A stretch of 64,000 nucleotides of DNA from Novosphingobium sp. CECT 9465 (GTDB lineage Bacteria; Pseudomonadota; Alphaproteobacteria; Sphingomonadales; Sphingomonadaceae): the NCBI RefSeq assembly GCF_920987055.1, contig NZ_CAKLBX010000001.1:3272501-3336500 (forward strand). Direction: 5' to 3'. Made by a program: the position numbers and the translations under genes. The notes below the pieces were generated by a model. The model saw nothing but the letters and a program-made list of their open reading frames with translations, had not been told where the DNA came from and ran no database searches. Numbering within the stretch: position 1 is the stretch's first letter; every line of letters starts with the position of its first letter. Of this stretch, positions 22,536 through 30,642 are shown one piece after another.

Positions 22536-24320
22536 ATGAGCTTGGCCGAGACTGTTACCCATACCGACGCCGACCGCCGCCTGAAACGCCTGTTGCGCAA
22601 CCGTCTTATCCAATTTGTCGGCCTTGCCGGCCTGCCCGCCACGATCGTCATGGCGCAGGCAGGCAGCGATCCTTCCAACCCCGTCGAGACCGAAACCGGT
22701 ATTCCCGCTACTTCGGCGGTGGTTACCGAAAAATGCGGCACCTGCCATACCGCAGATGCGAAGGGCAACCTCTCGCGCATTTCATGGGTGCGCACCACGC
22801 CCGAAGGCTGGGCGCAAGTGATCAAGCGAATGGTGGCGCTCAACGGCCTGTCGATAACGCCATCGGAATCGAAAGCCGTGGTGCGCGCGCTCTCGGCCAG
22901 CCATGGCCTTGCACCTGAGGAATCGAAGCCGGTCATGTACCTGACCGAGCATCGCATGGTCAACGAGACCAACATTCCCAACGAAACGATCCGCCAGTCC
23001 TGCGCATCGTGCCACGCCTTCGCGCAGCCACTGTCATGGCGGCGGTCGAAAGCGGAATGGAGCCTGCTGACCAACCTTCACGTCGCGATGTATTCGCAGG
23101 CCGATGCACAATATCGCCGCCCGGTGGAAGACCCGACCCAGCCCGTGCCCGCCGCCGGAGCGAAAAAGCCGCTGCCTGTCGAAGTCGCGCTGGAATACAT
23201 GAACAAGACCGCGCCGCTGACCACGCCCGAATGGACCAGATGGACTGCGCGCCAGCAATCGGCCCGGCTCGGCGGCAAGTGGCTGGTCAACGCCATGCTG
23301 CCCGGCAAGGGCCTCTACGTGGGTGAGATGATCGTTACCCCCACCAGCAATGACGATGACTACACAACCGCCATCACGCTGAAATCGCTGAAGGACGGTT
23401 CGGTCCTGACCCGCAAGGGCAAGGGATTGGTCTATACCGGCTATTCGTGGCGCGGCACGTCATCCAGCGGGCCGGAAGGCGCTTCTCCCGATGCGCCGCA
23501 GGATCATGAAACGCGTGAGACGATGTGGTTCTCGCCCGATCGCAAATCGGCGCAAGGCCGCTGGTTCTGGGGTGATTACAAGGAATTCGGCTTTGACGTG
23601 AAGCTGACCAGGGCCGCTGCGGAACCAAATGTGGTCGCGGTCTGGCCCTATGCCCTCAAGGCCGGGACCAAGGGCGCAACGCTCAAGCTGGTGGGCGATG
23701 CCTTCCCGGCAGGCCTCAAGCCTTCGGACATCGATCTGGGCAAGGGCGTAGTGGTCAGCAAGGTGGTCTCGGCCAGCCCGACCGAGGCGGTGCTGACCGT
23801 GGACGTCGCCGCCGATGCCGCGCCCGGCGCGCATGATGTCGGCCTTGGCGGATCGGTGCTGGCAGCCGCCCTGCCGGTCTACAAGAAGGTCGATTACCTC
23901 AAGGTCACGCCCGATACTTCGCTCGCCCGCCTTGGCGGCAGCGAAAAGCACACGCCGGGCTACGCGCAGTTCGATGCGATCGGCTATGACAGCGGCCTTG
24001 ATGGCAAGCCCTATACCGCTGACGATTTCGCGCTCGGCCCGGTCGACGTCAACTGGGCGATGGAGGAATTCCAGACCGTCTATTACGACGACGACACCAA
24101 ATATGTCGGCACGCTCAGCCCCACCGCGCTGTTCACCCCGGCCATCGACGGGCCGAACCCCGAACGCAAATGGGGCCGCAACAATTACGGCGAAGTCTGG
24201 GTGGTTGCCACGGCCAGGTCCGAAAAGGACGCGCTGGGCAAGCCGCTGACCGCCAAGGCGTTCATGATCGTGACCGTCCCTGCCTACAAGCGCTGGGATC
24301 AGCCGGAGGTGGCCAAGTGA
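22536..24320 (+). CDS. qhpA: Quinohemoprotein amine dehydrogenase alpha subunit
   Basis: 594 residues. Periplasmic diheme cytochrome c subunit that passes electrons from the CTQ cofactor of the gamma subunit during oxidative deamination of primary amines. Heme motifs are CGTCH (67-71) and CASCH (155-159). The N-terminus has a positively charged region and a hydrophobic stretch ending near VMAQAG, consistent with export. The C-terminal half contains the beta-domains typical of the family (LKLVGDAFPAGLKPSDI, then KVDYLKVTPD). Start at 22536 with GGGGAAAT upstream. The stop overlaps the next gene (GTGA). Length matches the family. Confidence 0.93.
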   Translation: MSLAETVTHTDADRRLKRLLRNRLIQFVGLAGLPATIVMAQAGSDPSNPVETETGIPATSAVVTEKCGTCHTADAKGNLSRISWVRTTPEGWAQVIKRMVALNGLSITPSESKAVVRALSASHGLAPEESKPVMYLTEHRMVNETNIPNETIRQSCASCHAFAQPLSWRRSKAEWSLLTNLHVAMYSQADAQYRRPVEDPTQPVPAAGAKKPLPVEVALEYMNKTAPLTTPEWTRWTARQQSARLGGKWLVNAMLPGKGLYVGEMIVTPTSNDDDYTTAITLKSLKDGSVLTRKGKGLVYTGYSWRGTSSSGPEGASPDAPQDHETRETMWFSPDRKSAQGRWFWGDYKEFGFDVKLTRAAAEPNVVAVWPYALKAGTKGATLKLVGDAFPAGLKPSDIDLGKGVVVSKVVSASPTEAVLTVDVAADAAPGAHDVGLGGSVLAAALPVYKKVDYLKVTPDTSLARLGGSEKHTPGYAQFDAIGYDSGLDGKPYTADDFALGPVDVNWAMEEFQTVYYDDDTKYVGTLSPTALFTPAIDGPNPERKWGRNNYGEVWVVATARSEKDALGKPLTAKAFMIVTVPAYKRWDQPEVAK

Positions 24321-25771
24321 CCACAGCGCTCGTTCCCAAATATCGCCGCGGCGATATTCATCTGTTCGATGCTCAAGACCAAGGCTTCGTTTATCTCGCA
24401 TCGGCAGGTGCGATCTTTGCTCTGGACGAAGGCGCGGCCCGCGTCATGGCGCTGCTCGGCGAAAGGCAGATGGCCTATGGCGAGATGGTCGGCGCGCTGG
24501 TGGAGGCAGGCTATTCGCGCGCCGATGCCGAAGACCTGATCCGTGAGCTGCGCGCCGTGCGCGGCATCGTTTCGGACGAGATCCGCGAAGCCCCGCTGGC
24601 CCCCCCTGCCCCACCCGAAGACTACCCGCTCCAGGCGCTGGTGCTGAATGTCACCAACCAGTGCAACCTGGCCTGCACGTATTGCTACGAATTCGGCGCG
24701 GACAAGATTGCCACGCCTGCGGGCAAGCCCAAGTACATGACGCTGGAGACGGCCAGGACCTCGGTCGATTTCCTGCTGAAGAGTTCGGGGACACGCGAGG
24801 TTCCGCACATCACGTTCTTTGGCGGCGAAACGCTGATGAACTTCAAGCTGCTGCGCGACGTGGTGCTCTATGCCAACGAGGCTTCGGCGGCGGTGGGCAA
24901 GCGGATGACCTATAGCCTGACCACCAACGCGACGCTGCTGACCGACGAGATCATCCTGTTCCTGTCCGATCAGGCGGTGGGCGTCACCGTTTCGATGGAC
25001 GGCCCGCCCGATCTTCAGGACAAGCGCCGCGTCTACAAGAGCGGCAAGGGTTCCTACGCGGTGATGGAGCCGCGCCTGCGCAAGCTGATTGCCGGACACA
25101 AGACCCGCGCGATCACCGCCCGCGTGACGCTGACCGAAGGCGTGACCGACGTGATCCGCATCTACCGACACCTGAAGGACGATCTGGGCTTCCACGAAGT
25201 CGGCTTCGCGCCGGTGACGGATTCGGGCGAGCAGACCTACACGCTCGACAGCGATGGCATGGACACGGTGGTTTCGGCCTTCCACGAGCTGGCGGCGGAA
25301 TGGCTGGCCTTTGCCCTGCGCGGAGAGATGCATGGGTTCTCGAACGTCTCCGAGACGATCAGTGAACTGATCCAGGGCACCAACAAATCGCACCCCTGCG
25401 GCGCGGGGCTGGGTCTGGTCGGCGTCAGCCCTTCGGGTGATCTTTCGCCGTGCCACCGCTTTACCGATGCCGATACGCATGTGCTGGGCCACGTAACCAC
25501 GGGGCTGGACAAGGAAAAGCGCAGCGATTTCCTCACGCGCGGCCATGTGGGCGCGAAGTACGAATGTGCATCATGCTGGGCGCGTCCACTGTGCGCGGGC
25601 GGGTGCCATCACGAAGCCTTCGTGCGCTACGGCGATACCGGCCACGCCAACCTGCATTATTGCGACTGGATCCGCGAATGGACCGACGCCTGCCTGAAAA
25701 TCTACGGCACCGTGGCCGCCCGCAATCCTGAATTTCTTGAACGCTTTGCTGCACGAAAGGGCTTGTCATGA
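24317..25771 (+). CDS. qhpD: Radical SAM/SPASM maturase of the gamma subunit (QhpD)
   Basis: 484 residues with a GTG start overlapping the alpha-subunit stop. The radical SAM cluster motif CNLACTYC (Cys116, Cys120, Cys123) is followed by TFFGGETLMNF. A SPASM region with the auxiliary-cluster cysteines lies at the C-terminus (HPCGAGL, SPCHRF, CASCWARPLCAGGCH, HYCDW). QhpD is known to form the three Cys-to-Asp/Glu thioether cross-links in the gamma-subunit precursor in the cytoplasm. The N-terminal ~100 residues resemble a precursor-peptide-binding domain. It is placed directly before its substrate gene. Confidence 0.93.
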   Translation: MTTALVPKYRRGDIHLFDAQDQGFVYLASAGAIFALDEGAARVMALLGERQMAYGEMVGALVEAGYSRADAEDLIRELRAVRGIVSDEIREAPLAPPAPPEDYPLQALVLNVTNQCNLACTYCYEFGADKIATPAGKPKYMTLETARTSVDFLLKSSGTREVPHITFFGGETLMNFKLLRDVVLYANEASAAVGKRMTYSLTTNATLLTDEIILFLSDQAVGVTVSMDGPPDLQDKRRVYKSGKGSYAVMEPRLRKLIAGHKTRAITARVTLTEGVTDVIRIYRHLKDDLGFHEVGFAPVTDSGEQTYTLDSDGMDTVVSAFHELAAEWLAFALRGEMHGFSNVSETISELIQGTNKSHPCGAGLGLVGVSPSGDLSPCHRFTDADTHVLGHVTTGLDKEKRSDFLTRGHVGAKYECASCWARPLCAGGCHHEAFVRYGDTGHANLHYCDWIREWTDACLKIYGTVAARNPEFLERFAARKGLS

Positions 25772-26094
25772 AGCACCTGAAGCCACTCAACAAGAAGGCC
25801 CTGCGGATCGAGGAAACGATCTCGTCGACCGACGAGGACGTGATCGCGCTTCAGCAGAAGCCGATGCACACCCCGATGGGCTGTTCGATTTCGTTCTCCC
25901 CCGGCTGGGAAGTCGATGCGGGCGGCGGCACGGCGGGGCTGTGCCAACCGGCAGAGCGCGACATCTACGATTGCTACGTCACCTGTTTCTGGCCTGTGCA
26001 GGTGCCTGACCACGTCAATTACTCGCCCGACTGGGCCAGCAATTGCGCGACGGCGGCCAAGGACTGGCGCAGCCTCGACATCATCTTCCCGTGA
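25768..26094 (+). CDS. qhpC: Quinohemoprotein amine dehydrogenase gamma subunit precursor
   Basis: 108 residues, a ribosomally made peptide that carries the cysteine tryptophylquinone (CTQ) cofactor. About 28-32 N-terminal residues form the leader. Offsetting the mature numbering by 32, every residue known from characterised enzymes is present: cross-link pairs Cys39-Glu48, Cys59-Asp65 and Cys73-Asp81, and the CTQ pair Cys69-Trp75. Cys93 is extra. It overlaps the stop of the radical SAM gene (ATGA), so precursor and modifying enzyme are probably made together. Confidence 0.95.
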   Translation: MKHLKPLNKKALRIEETISSTDEDVIALQQKPMHTPMGCSISFSPGWEVDAGGGTAGLCQPAERDIYDCYVTCFWPVQVPDHVNYSPDWASNCATAAKDWRSLDIIFP

Positions 26095-26146
26095 TGTGTG
26101 GATGCGCCTTACCTGTCCCGACTACCTTGAGCGGAAGAACGTTTCC

Positions 26147-27235
26147 ATGAAGAAACTCGGCCTTTTCGTTGCTGTTATGCTTGCCGGATCGACGCCTGTG
26201 CATGCTTCGACCCTGTTCATGGGGTCCTACCCCGACAAGATGCTGGTGATGGATGAGGCGACCGGCGCGGTGAAGGACCGCATCACGCTGGCATCGGGCC
26301 TGCCCACATCGATGCGCCTGTCGAACGACAAGTCGAAGATATACGTCACCACGATCACCACCAGCGGGATCGAGGTGATCGACACGAAAACGAAGAAGGT
26401 GGTCAATTCGTTCAGCCTGAACACGCCGACCATGCGCTACCGCTTCAATGGCGGTGTTCCTGATCCTGCCGGTCGCTATTTCTACACGATGATGCAGCGC
26501 TTCGAAAAGCTGCCTGATCGCTACACTGTCAGCCCGATGATGTTCGCGGTGATCGATCTGCAGAAAAAGGCCGTCGTGCGCACTGCCGACATGCCAGACG
26601 AAGACGTCCGCAACGGCGGCGGCCGCGCCAACTACATGATGTCCGCCGATGGCAAGACCATGTTCGTGATCCGCGACAAGGTGCTGGTGGTCGATACTGC
26701 CGCGCTCAAGATCAAGGATCGCCTCGAATTCTCCAAGCCCGAAGCGACCGGCATCGAAGGCGTAAGCTTTGGCGGCGGCGTGGAAACGCTGCGCAATCCC
26801 AATGAATACGTCTCGCTGTTCAACGCGCAGGACCCGTACATCCGCAACAAGATTTACGGCGTGGGTCGCTTCAATCTTGCGGCCAAAGCCTTCGATTTCC
26901 GCCCCATCGGACCTGCTCCGGTAGGTGGCGGCATGGCGGGCCTGCAGGTTTCGGCCGATATGAAAGAAGGCTGGACCGTCGTCACCCAGGAGAAGGTGGG
27001 CAACAAGCGCTGCGAATTCTGGCACCTCGATCTCACCACCAATCTGGTGAAGAACAAGGCCGAATTTCCGTGCCGCACCCGCTTCCAGTTCGGCATGTCG
27101 GGCGATGGCAAGATGCTCTACATCTACGGTGCAAGCTATGACATCGAGATATACGATGCGCAGACCTTGCAGCACATCAAGACCATCGATCTGGGCAATG
27201 ACACGACCGGCGCGGGGATGATCATCACGCAGTGA
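26147..27235 (+). CDS. qhpB: Quinohemoprotein amine dehydrogenase beta subunit
   Basis: 362 residues. A signal peptide (MKKLGLFVAVMLAGSTPVHAS) is followed by a seven-bladed beta-propeller with repeated strands such as NDKSKIYVTTI, MFAVIDLQKK, KTMFVIRDKVLVVDT and KMLYIYGASYDIEIYD. The subunit docks the gamma subunit in the periplasmic heterotrimer. The ATG at 26147 follows the gamma gene by about 50 bp, and its stop overlaps the next gene (GTGA). The order alpha, QhpD, gamma, beta is the usual one. Confidence 0.92.
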   Translation: MKKLGLFVAVMLAGSTPVHASTLFMGSYPDKMLVMDEATGAVKDRITLASGLPTSMRLSNDKSKIYVTTITTSGIEVIDTKTKKVVNSFSLNTPTMRYRFNGGVPDPAGRYFYTMMQRFEKLPDRYTVSPMMFAVIDLQKKAVVRTADMPDEDVRNGGGRANYMMSADGKTMFVIRDKVLVVDTAALKIKDRLEFSKPEATGIEGVSFGGGVETLRNPNEYVSLFNAQDPYIRNKIYGVGRFNLAAKAFDFRPIGPAPVGGGMAGLQVSADMKEGWTVVTQEKVGNKRCEFWHLDLTTNLVKNKAEFPCRTRFQFGMSGDGKMLYIYGASYDIEIYDAQTLQHIKTIDLGNDTTGAGMIITQ

Positions 27236-28245
27236 CGAACGGCGTCCTCTTGCGCGGAAAGGGTGTGGCGATTGCGACCGCCACGCATCTCCTGCGCCAC
27301 GCCGGGATTGCCGTGGAGGTGGAACCCGGCACACGGCGTCCGGTGCCGGTCATCATGCTGAGCGAACCGGCGCTGGTGCTGCTGCGGGATGTGTTCGGCA
27401 AACCCGGTCTGTTTGCGGACAAGCCCCGTATCGAACGCCGTGTTGTGCGCTGGGGAGCGGGCGAGGCGGTAGCAATGCCGCACGGCGCGGTGGTGGTTTC
27501 AGAAGACGATCTCGCTCATGAACTGACCGCATCGCTTGCAGGCAACCTACCTGCCGCCGTCAATCCTGAGAAGCTGATGGCCGTGCACGGCATGGCGCCA
27601 TTTCCGGTTGCCGGCATGCAGCGCTTCGGCGAACGCCTTTCTGCCACGGCGCGGGTGCAATTGTCCGCCAGCGCCGATCCGGCGACCTGCTGGATCGAAT
27701 CCGTTGCCGATGGCTGGCTGTTCCTGATCCCCGATGGCAGCGGCGGCGCGTGGCTGCTGGCAGTGGGTGGCGCACCGGAGGCTCTTGCAGCACAAGCGCC
27801 GATGATCGCGCCACTGATCGAAACGATGAAAACGGCCAGCGCCACTTTCGACACATCGCCCCGGATGCTGGAACAGCTCGCGGGCGAAGGCTGGCTGGCG
27901 CTGGGCACTGGCGCCATCGCCTTCGATCCAATCTGCGGCGACGGCACTGCGCAGGCCGTGCGTGAGGCGATCCTGGCCAGTGCCGTCGTTACCGCTCTGG
28001 CGCGGGGCGAAGACCCTGCCGCGCTGATCACCCACTATCATTCGATGCTGCTGGCCGCGATGCGCCGTCACCTGCAATTGTCGCTGCCGTTCTATGGCGG
28101 GGCAGGCCCGGCCCGCTGGTGGCGCGAGCAATACGCCGCTGCCCGTGCAGGGTATGACTGGTGCACCGCCCATCTGGCAACAATGCCCGAACCGCGCTTT
28201 GCCCTGCACGGTTTCGATCTTGTGCGGCGGGAACAGGCGGCATGA
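27232..28245 (+). CDS. qhpG: Flavin-dependent tryptophan monooxygenase for CTQ formation (QhpG)
   Basis: 337 residues, GTG start overlapping the beta-subunit stop. The N-terminal GKGVAIATATHLLRHAGIAVEVEP is an FAD-binding-like beta-alpha-beta segment, and PICGDGTAQAVREAI-type sequence near residue 230 matches the second FAD motif (GD-G-A) of single-component flavin hydroxylases. In the known pathway QhpG dihydroxylates the precursor tryptophan after cross-linking. The dinucleotide-binding glycine motif is not canonical (GKGVAIATA). Confidence 0.85.
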   Translation: MTNGVLLRGKGVAIATATHLLRHAGIAVEVEPGTRRPVPVIMLSEPALVLLRDVFGKPGLFADKPRIERRVVRWGAGEAVAMPHGAVVVSEDDLAHELTASLAGNLPAAVNPEKLMAVHGMAPFPVAGMQRFGERLSATARVQLSASADPATCWIESVADGWLFLIPDGSGGAWLLAVGGAPEALAAQAPMIAPLIETMKTASATFDTSPRMLEQLAGEGWLALGTGAIAFDPICGDGTAQAVREAILASAVVTALARGEDPAALITHYHSMLLAAMRRHLQLSLPFYGGAGPARWWREQYAAARAGYDWCTAHLATMPEPRFALHGFDLVRREQAA

Positions 28246-29936
28246 CCGCGCCGAAAATCGCACCGTGGAGCACATACCTGCGGCTATGGCCGTGGCTCAA
28301 GCCCTACGCCCCGCGCCTTGTTGCGGTGCTGCTTGCCAGTCTGATCGCCACCGGCCTTACCCTTGCCCAACCTCTCATCTCCAAGCTGATGATCGATGAG
28401 GCGCTGCTCAAGCGCGACTGGGATATGCTGCTGAAGATCGCCGCACTGATGGTTGGCGCAACGGTTGGCGGCTTTGCGGTCAATGCGCTGGTATCGTATC
28501 GCTATGTCGCGATTTCCGCGGCGATGCTGTTCGACATGCGCGTATCGCTGCTGCGCCATTTGCAGACGCTGTCCCCGCGCTTTTTCGGATCGTTCCGGCT
28601 GGGCGATCTGATGTCGCGCCTTAACAGCGACGTGTCGGACGTGCAGCGCGTCGTCGGCGATACGCTGCTCTCGGTGGTCAGCAATGTCCTGTTTTTCGTC
28701 GGCAGCGTAGCGATGATGCTGTGGCTCGACTGGAAGCTGTTCCTTGTCGGCACCGTGCTGGTGCCGCTGGCGGTGGCCAGCTTCCTCCATTTCCAGCGCC
28801 GCATGACCGATCTTTCGCGCCAGATGCGTGAAAGCGGCGCCGACATCGGCAGCCTGCTGGTCGATACGATCATGGGCATGCGCACGGTGAACACACTGGG
28901 CGCCGAAGCGCATGAGGCCGAGCGGTTCCGCAAGGCCAATTCCGGCTTCATCGCCACGATGCTGCGGATGCAGACCGTCTCGTTCATGACCGGCGCACTG
29001 CCTGGCACGATCGTCACGGCATCGAGCGCGGCGGTGATGATCTATGGCGGCAAGCAGATCATCGACGGCACGATGACCATCGGCGCGCTGGTGGCTTTCA
29101 TCACGTATCATGGGCGGCTGCTGGGACCGGTGCAGGCGCTGATGGGCCTGACCGCCAGCCTTGCCACCGCGCGGGTCGCGCTGGCCCGGATTTTCGAACT
29201 GTTCGATACCGCGCCCGAAGTGCGCGAGGCTCCTTCGCCTCTCCCCTTGGCAGCCGTGACGCGCGAAATCCGGCTGGAAGGCGTGTCGATGGACCACGGT
29301 CGCGAGGCGGTGCTGCGCGATGTGGACCTGACGATCCCGGCAGGATCGATGACCGCAATCCTCGGCCCATCGGGCGCGGGCAAATCGACGCTGGCAGACC
29401 TGATGGTGCGTTTCCACGATCCGGTTGCCGGACGCGTGACCATTGATGGCATCGACTTGCGCAAGGTTGCGCTGGCCGATCTGCGAACCCGTGTGCTGCT
29501 GGTCGATCAGGCCCCGTTCCTGTTCAACGCGACCATTGCGCAGAACATCGCCTTCGCTTGTGGTCAGGCTTCACGCGGCGAGATCGCGGCAGCCGCCAGC
29601 GCCGCAGGACTTGACCCGCTGATCCAGCGGTTGCCCGAAGGGCTGGATACCCGCACCGGCGAACGCGGCCTTGCCCTGTCTGCGGGCGAACGCCACCGCA
29701 TTGCCATCGCCCGCGCGCTGCTGCGCCAGCCCGATGTGCTGATCCTTGACGAGCCGACCGCTGCACTGGACGAAGCAACCGAAATGGTCGTCGCGCGCGG
29801 CCTGCGCCGCGCCCTGCCCCATGCCACGCTGATCGTGATCACGCACAAGCCTGCGCTGGCGGAAATGGCCGATCACGTCGTGCGGCTTGCGCATGGCCAT
29901 GCCAGCGTCGGCCCGGAAGTGACCGCGCATGGCTGA
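28242..29936 (+). CDS. qhpF: ABC exporter for the gamma subunit (QhpF type)
   Basis: 564 residues; the ATG overlaps the QhpG stop (ATGA). The N-terminal membrane domain has about six helices (VAVLLASLIATGL, MVGATVGGFAVNALV and further segments). The C-terminal ATPase has Walker A GPSGAGKS, signature LSAGE and Walker B LILDEPTAALD with an intact glutamate, and an H-loop ITHK. In characterised clusters this transporter is needed to deliver the modified gamma subunit to the periplasm. It overlaps the protease gene by 8 bp. Confidence 0.9.
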   Translation: MTAPKIAPWSTYLRLWPWLKPYAPRLVAVLLASLIATGLTLAQPLISKLMIDEALLKRDWDMLLKIAALMVGATVGGFAVNALVSYRYVAISAAMLFDMRVSLLRHLQTLSPRFFGSFRLGDLMSRLNSDVSDVQRVVGDTLLSVVSNVLFFVGSVAMMLWLDWKLFLVGTVLVPLAVASFLHFQRRMTDLSRQMRESGADIGSLLVDTIMGMRTVNTLGAEAHEAERFRKANSGFIATMLRMQTVSFMTGALPGTIVTASSAAVMIYGGKQIIDGTMTIGALVAFITYHGRLLGPVQALMGLTASLATARVALARIFELFDTAPEVREAPSPLPLAAVTREIRLEGVSMDHGREAVLRDVDLTIPAGSMTAILGPSGAGKSTLADLMVRFHDPVAGRVTIDGIDLRKVALADLRTRVLLVDQAPFLFNATIAQNIAFACGQASRGEIAAAASAAGLDPLIQRLPEGLDTRTGERGLALSAGERHRIAIARALLRQPDVLILDEPTAALDEATEMVVARGLRRALPHATLIVITHKPALAEMADHVVRLAHGHASVGPEVTAHG

Positions 29937-30642
29937 ACCCCTGCGCATCGCGGTGATCGACAGCGGGGTACACCCGACCCATCCTCATATTATGGCGGGT
30001 CGGCTGTTGCCTGGCCTCTCCTTGCTGGCCGACGGCACGGTGCTGACCGGCGGTGAAGAGACGCTGGATCGGCTCGGTCACGGTACGGCAGTAACCGCGG
30101 CGATACAGGAACTGGCCCCCGATGCGATGATCGTGCCGATCCGCGTTTTCCGCGATGGCCTGCGCGCCAGTGCACGGGCGTTGGCCGGCGCACTCCGCTG
30201 CGCGATCGAGGCCCGCGTGGAACTGATAAACCTGAGCCTTGGCACGACCAATCCGGCGCATGGGGATGTGTTTGCAAGCCTTGCGGATGATGCGGCAGCG
30301 GCGGGCGCATTGATCGTTGCCGCGCGCGAGGCCGATGGCGTGGTGTGCTGGCCGGGCTGCCTGCCGCAGGTTCTCGGCGTCGGGCTGGACTGGGACGTAC
30401 GGCGGGGGGAACCGTACCTTGACTCAGATGGCGTTGTGTTCGCTTCGGGATATCCGCGCCCGATCCCCGGTGTGCCGCAGCAGCGCAATATTTACGGCAT
30501 CAGCTTTGCCGTGGCGCAAGTGACCGGATGGGTGGCCGCGAACAGCCCGCAACGCCCGATCGGCCATGCCGAAGTGACAGCGCGGATTGCGCAGATTGGC
30601 GTACACGCAGCGCCAAGGGCGCAGCCTAGACAGGACGCATGA
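29929..30642 (+). CDS. qhpE: Subtilisin-like leader peptidase (QhpE)
   Basis: 237 residues without a signal peptide, consistent with cytoplasmic action. The subtilase triad is Asp11 (AVIDSGV), His51 (GHGTAV) and Ser192 (YGISFAVA). QhpE cleaves the leader from the cross-linked gamma-subunit precursor. The protein is shorter than general subtilases, as is normal for this dedicated family. It overlaps the exporter gene upstream and the sulfotransferase gene downstream (ATGA). Confidence 0.93.
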   Translation: MAEPLRIAVIDSGVHPTHPHIMAGRLLPGLSLLADGTVLTGGEETLDRLGHGTAVTAAIQELAPDAMIVPIRVFRDGLRASARALAGALRCAIEARVELINLSLGTTNPAHGDVFASLADDAAAAGALIVAAREADGVVCWPGCLPQVLGVGLDWDVRRGEPYLDSDGVVFASGYPRPIPGVPQQRNIYGISFAVAQVTGWVAANSPQRPIGHAEVTARIAQIGVHAAPRAQPRQDA

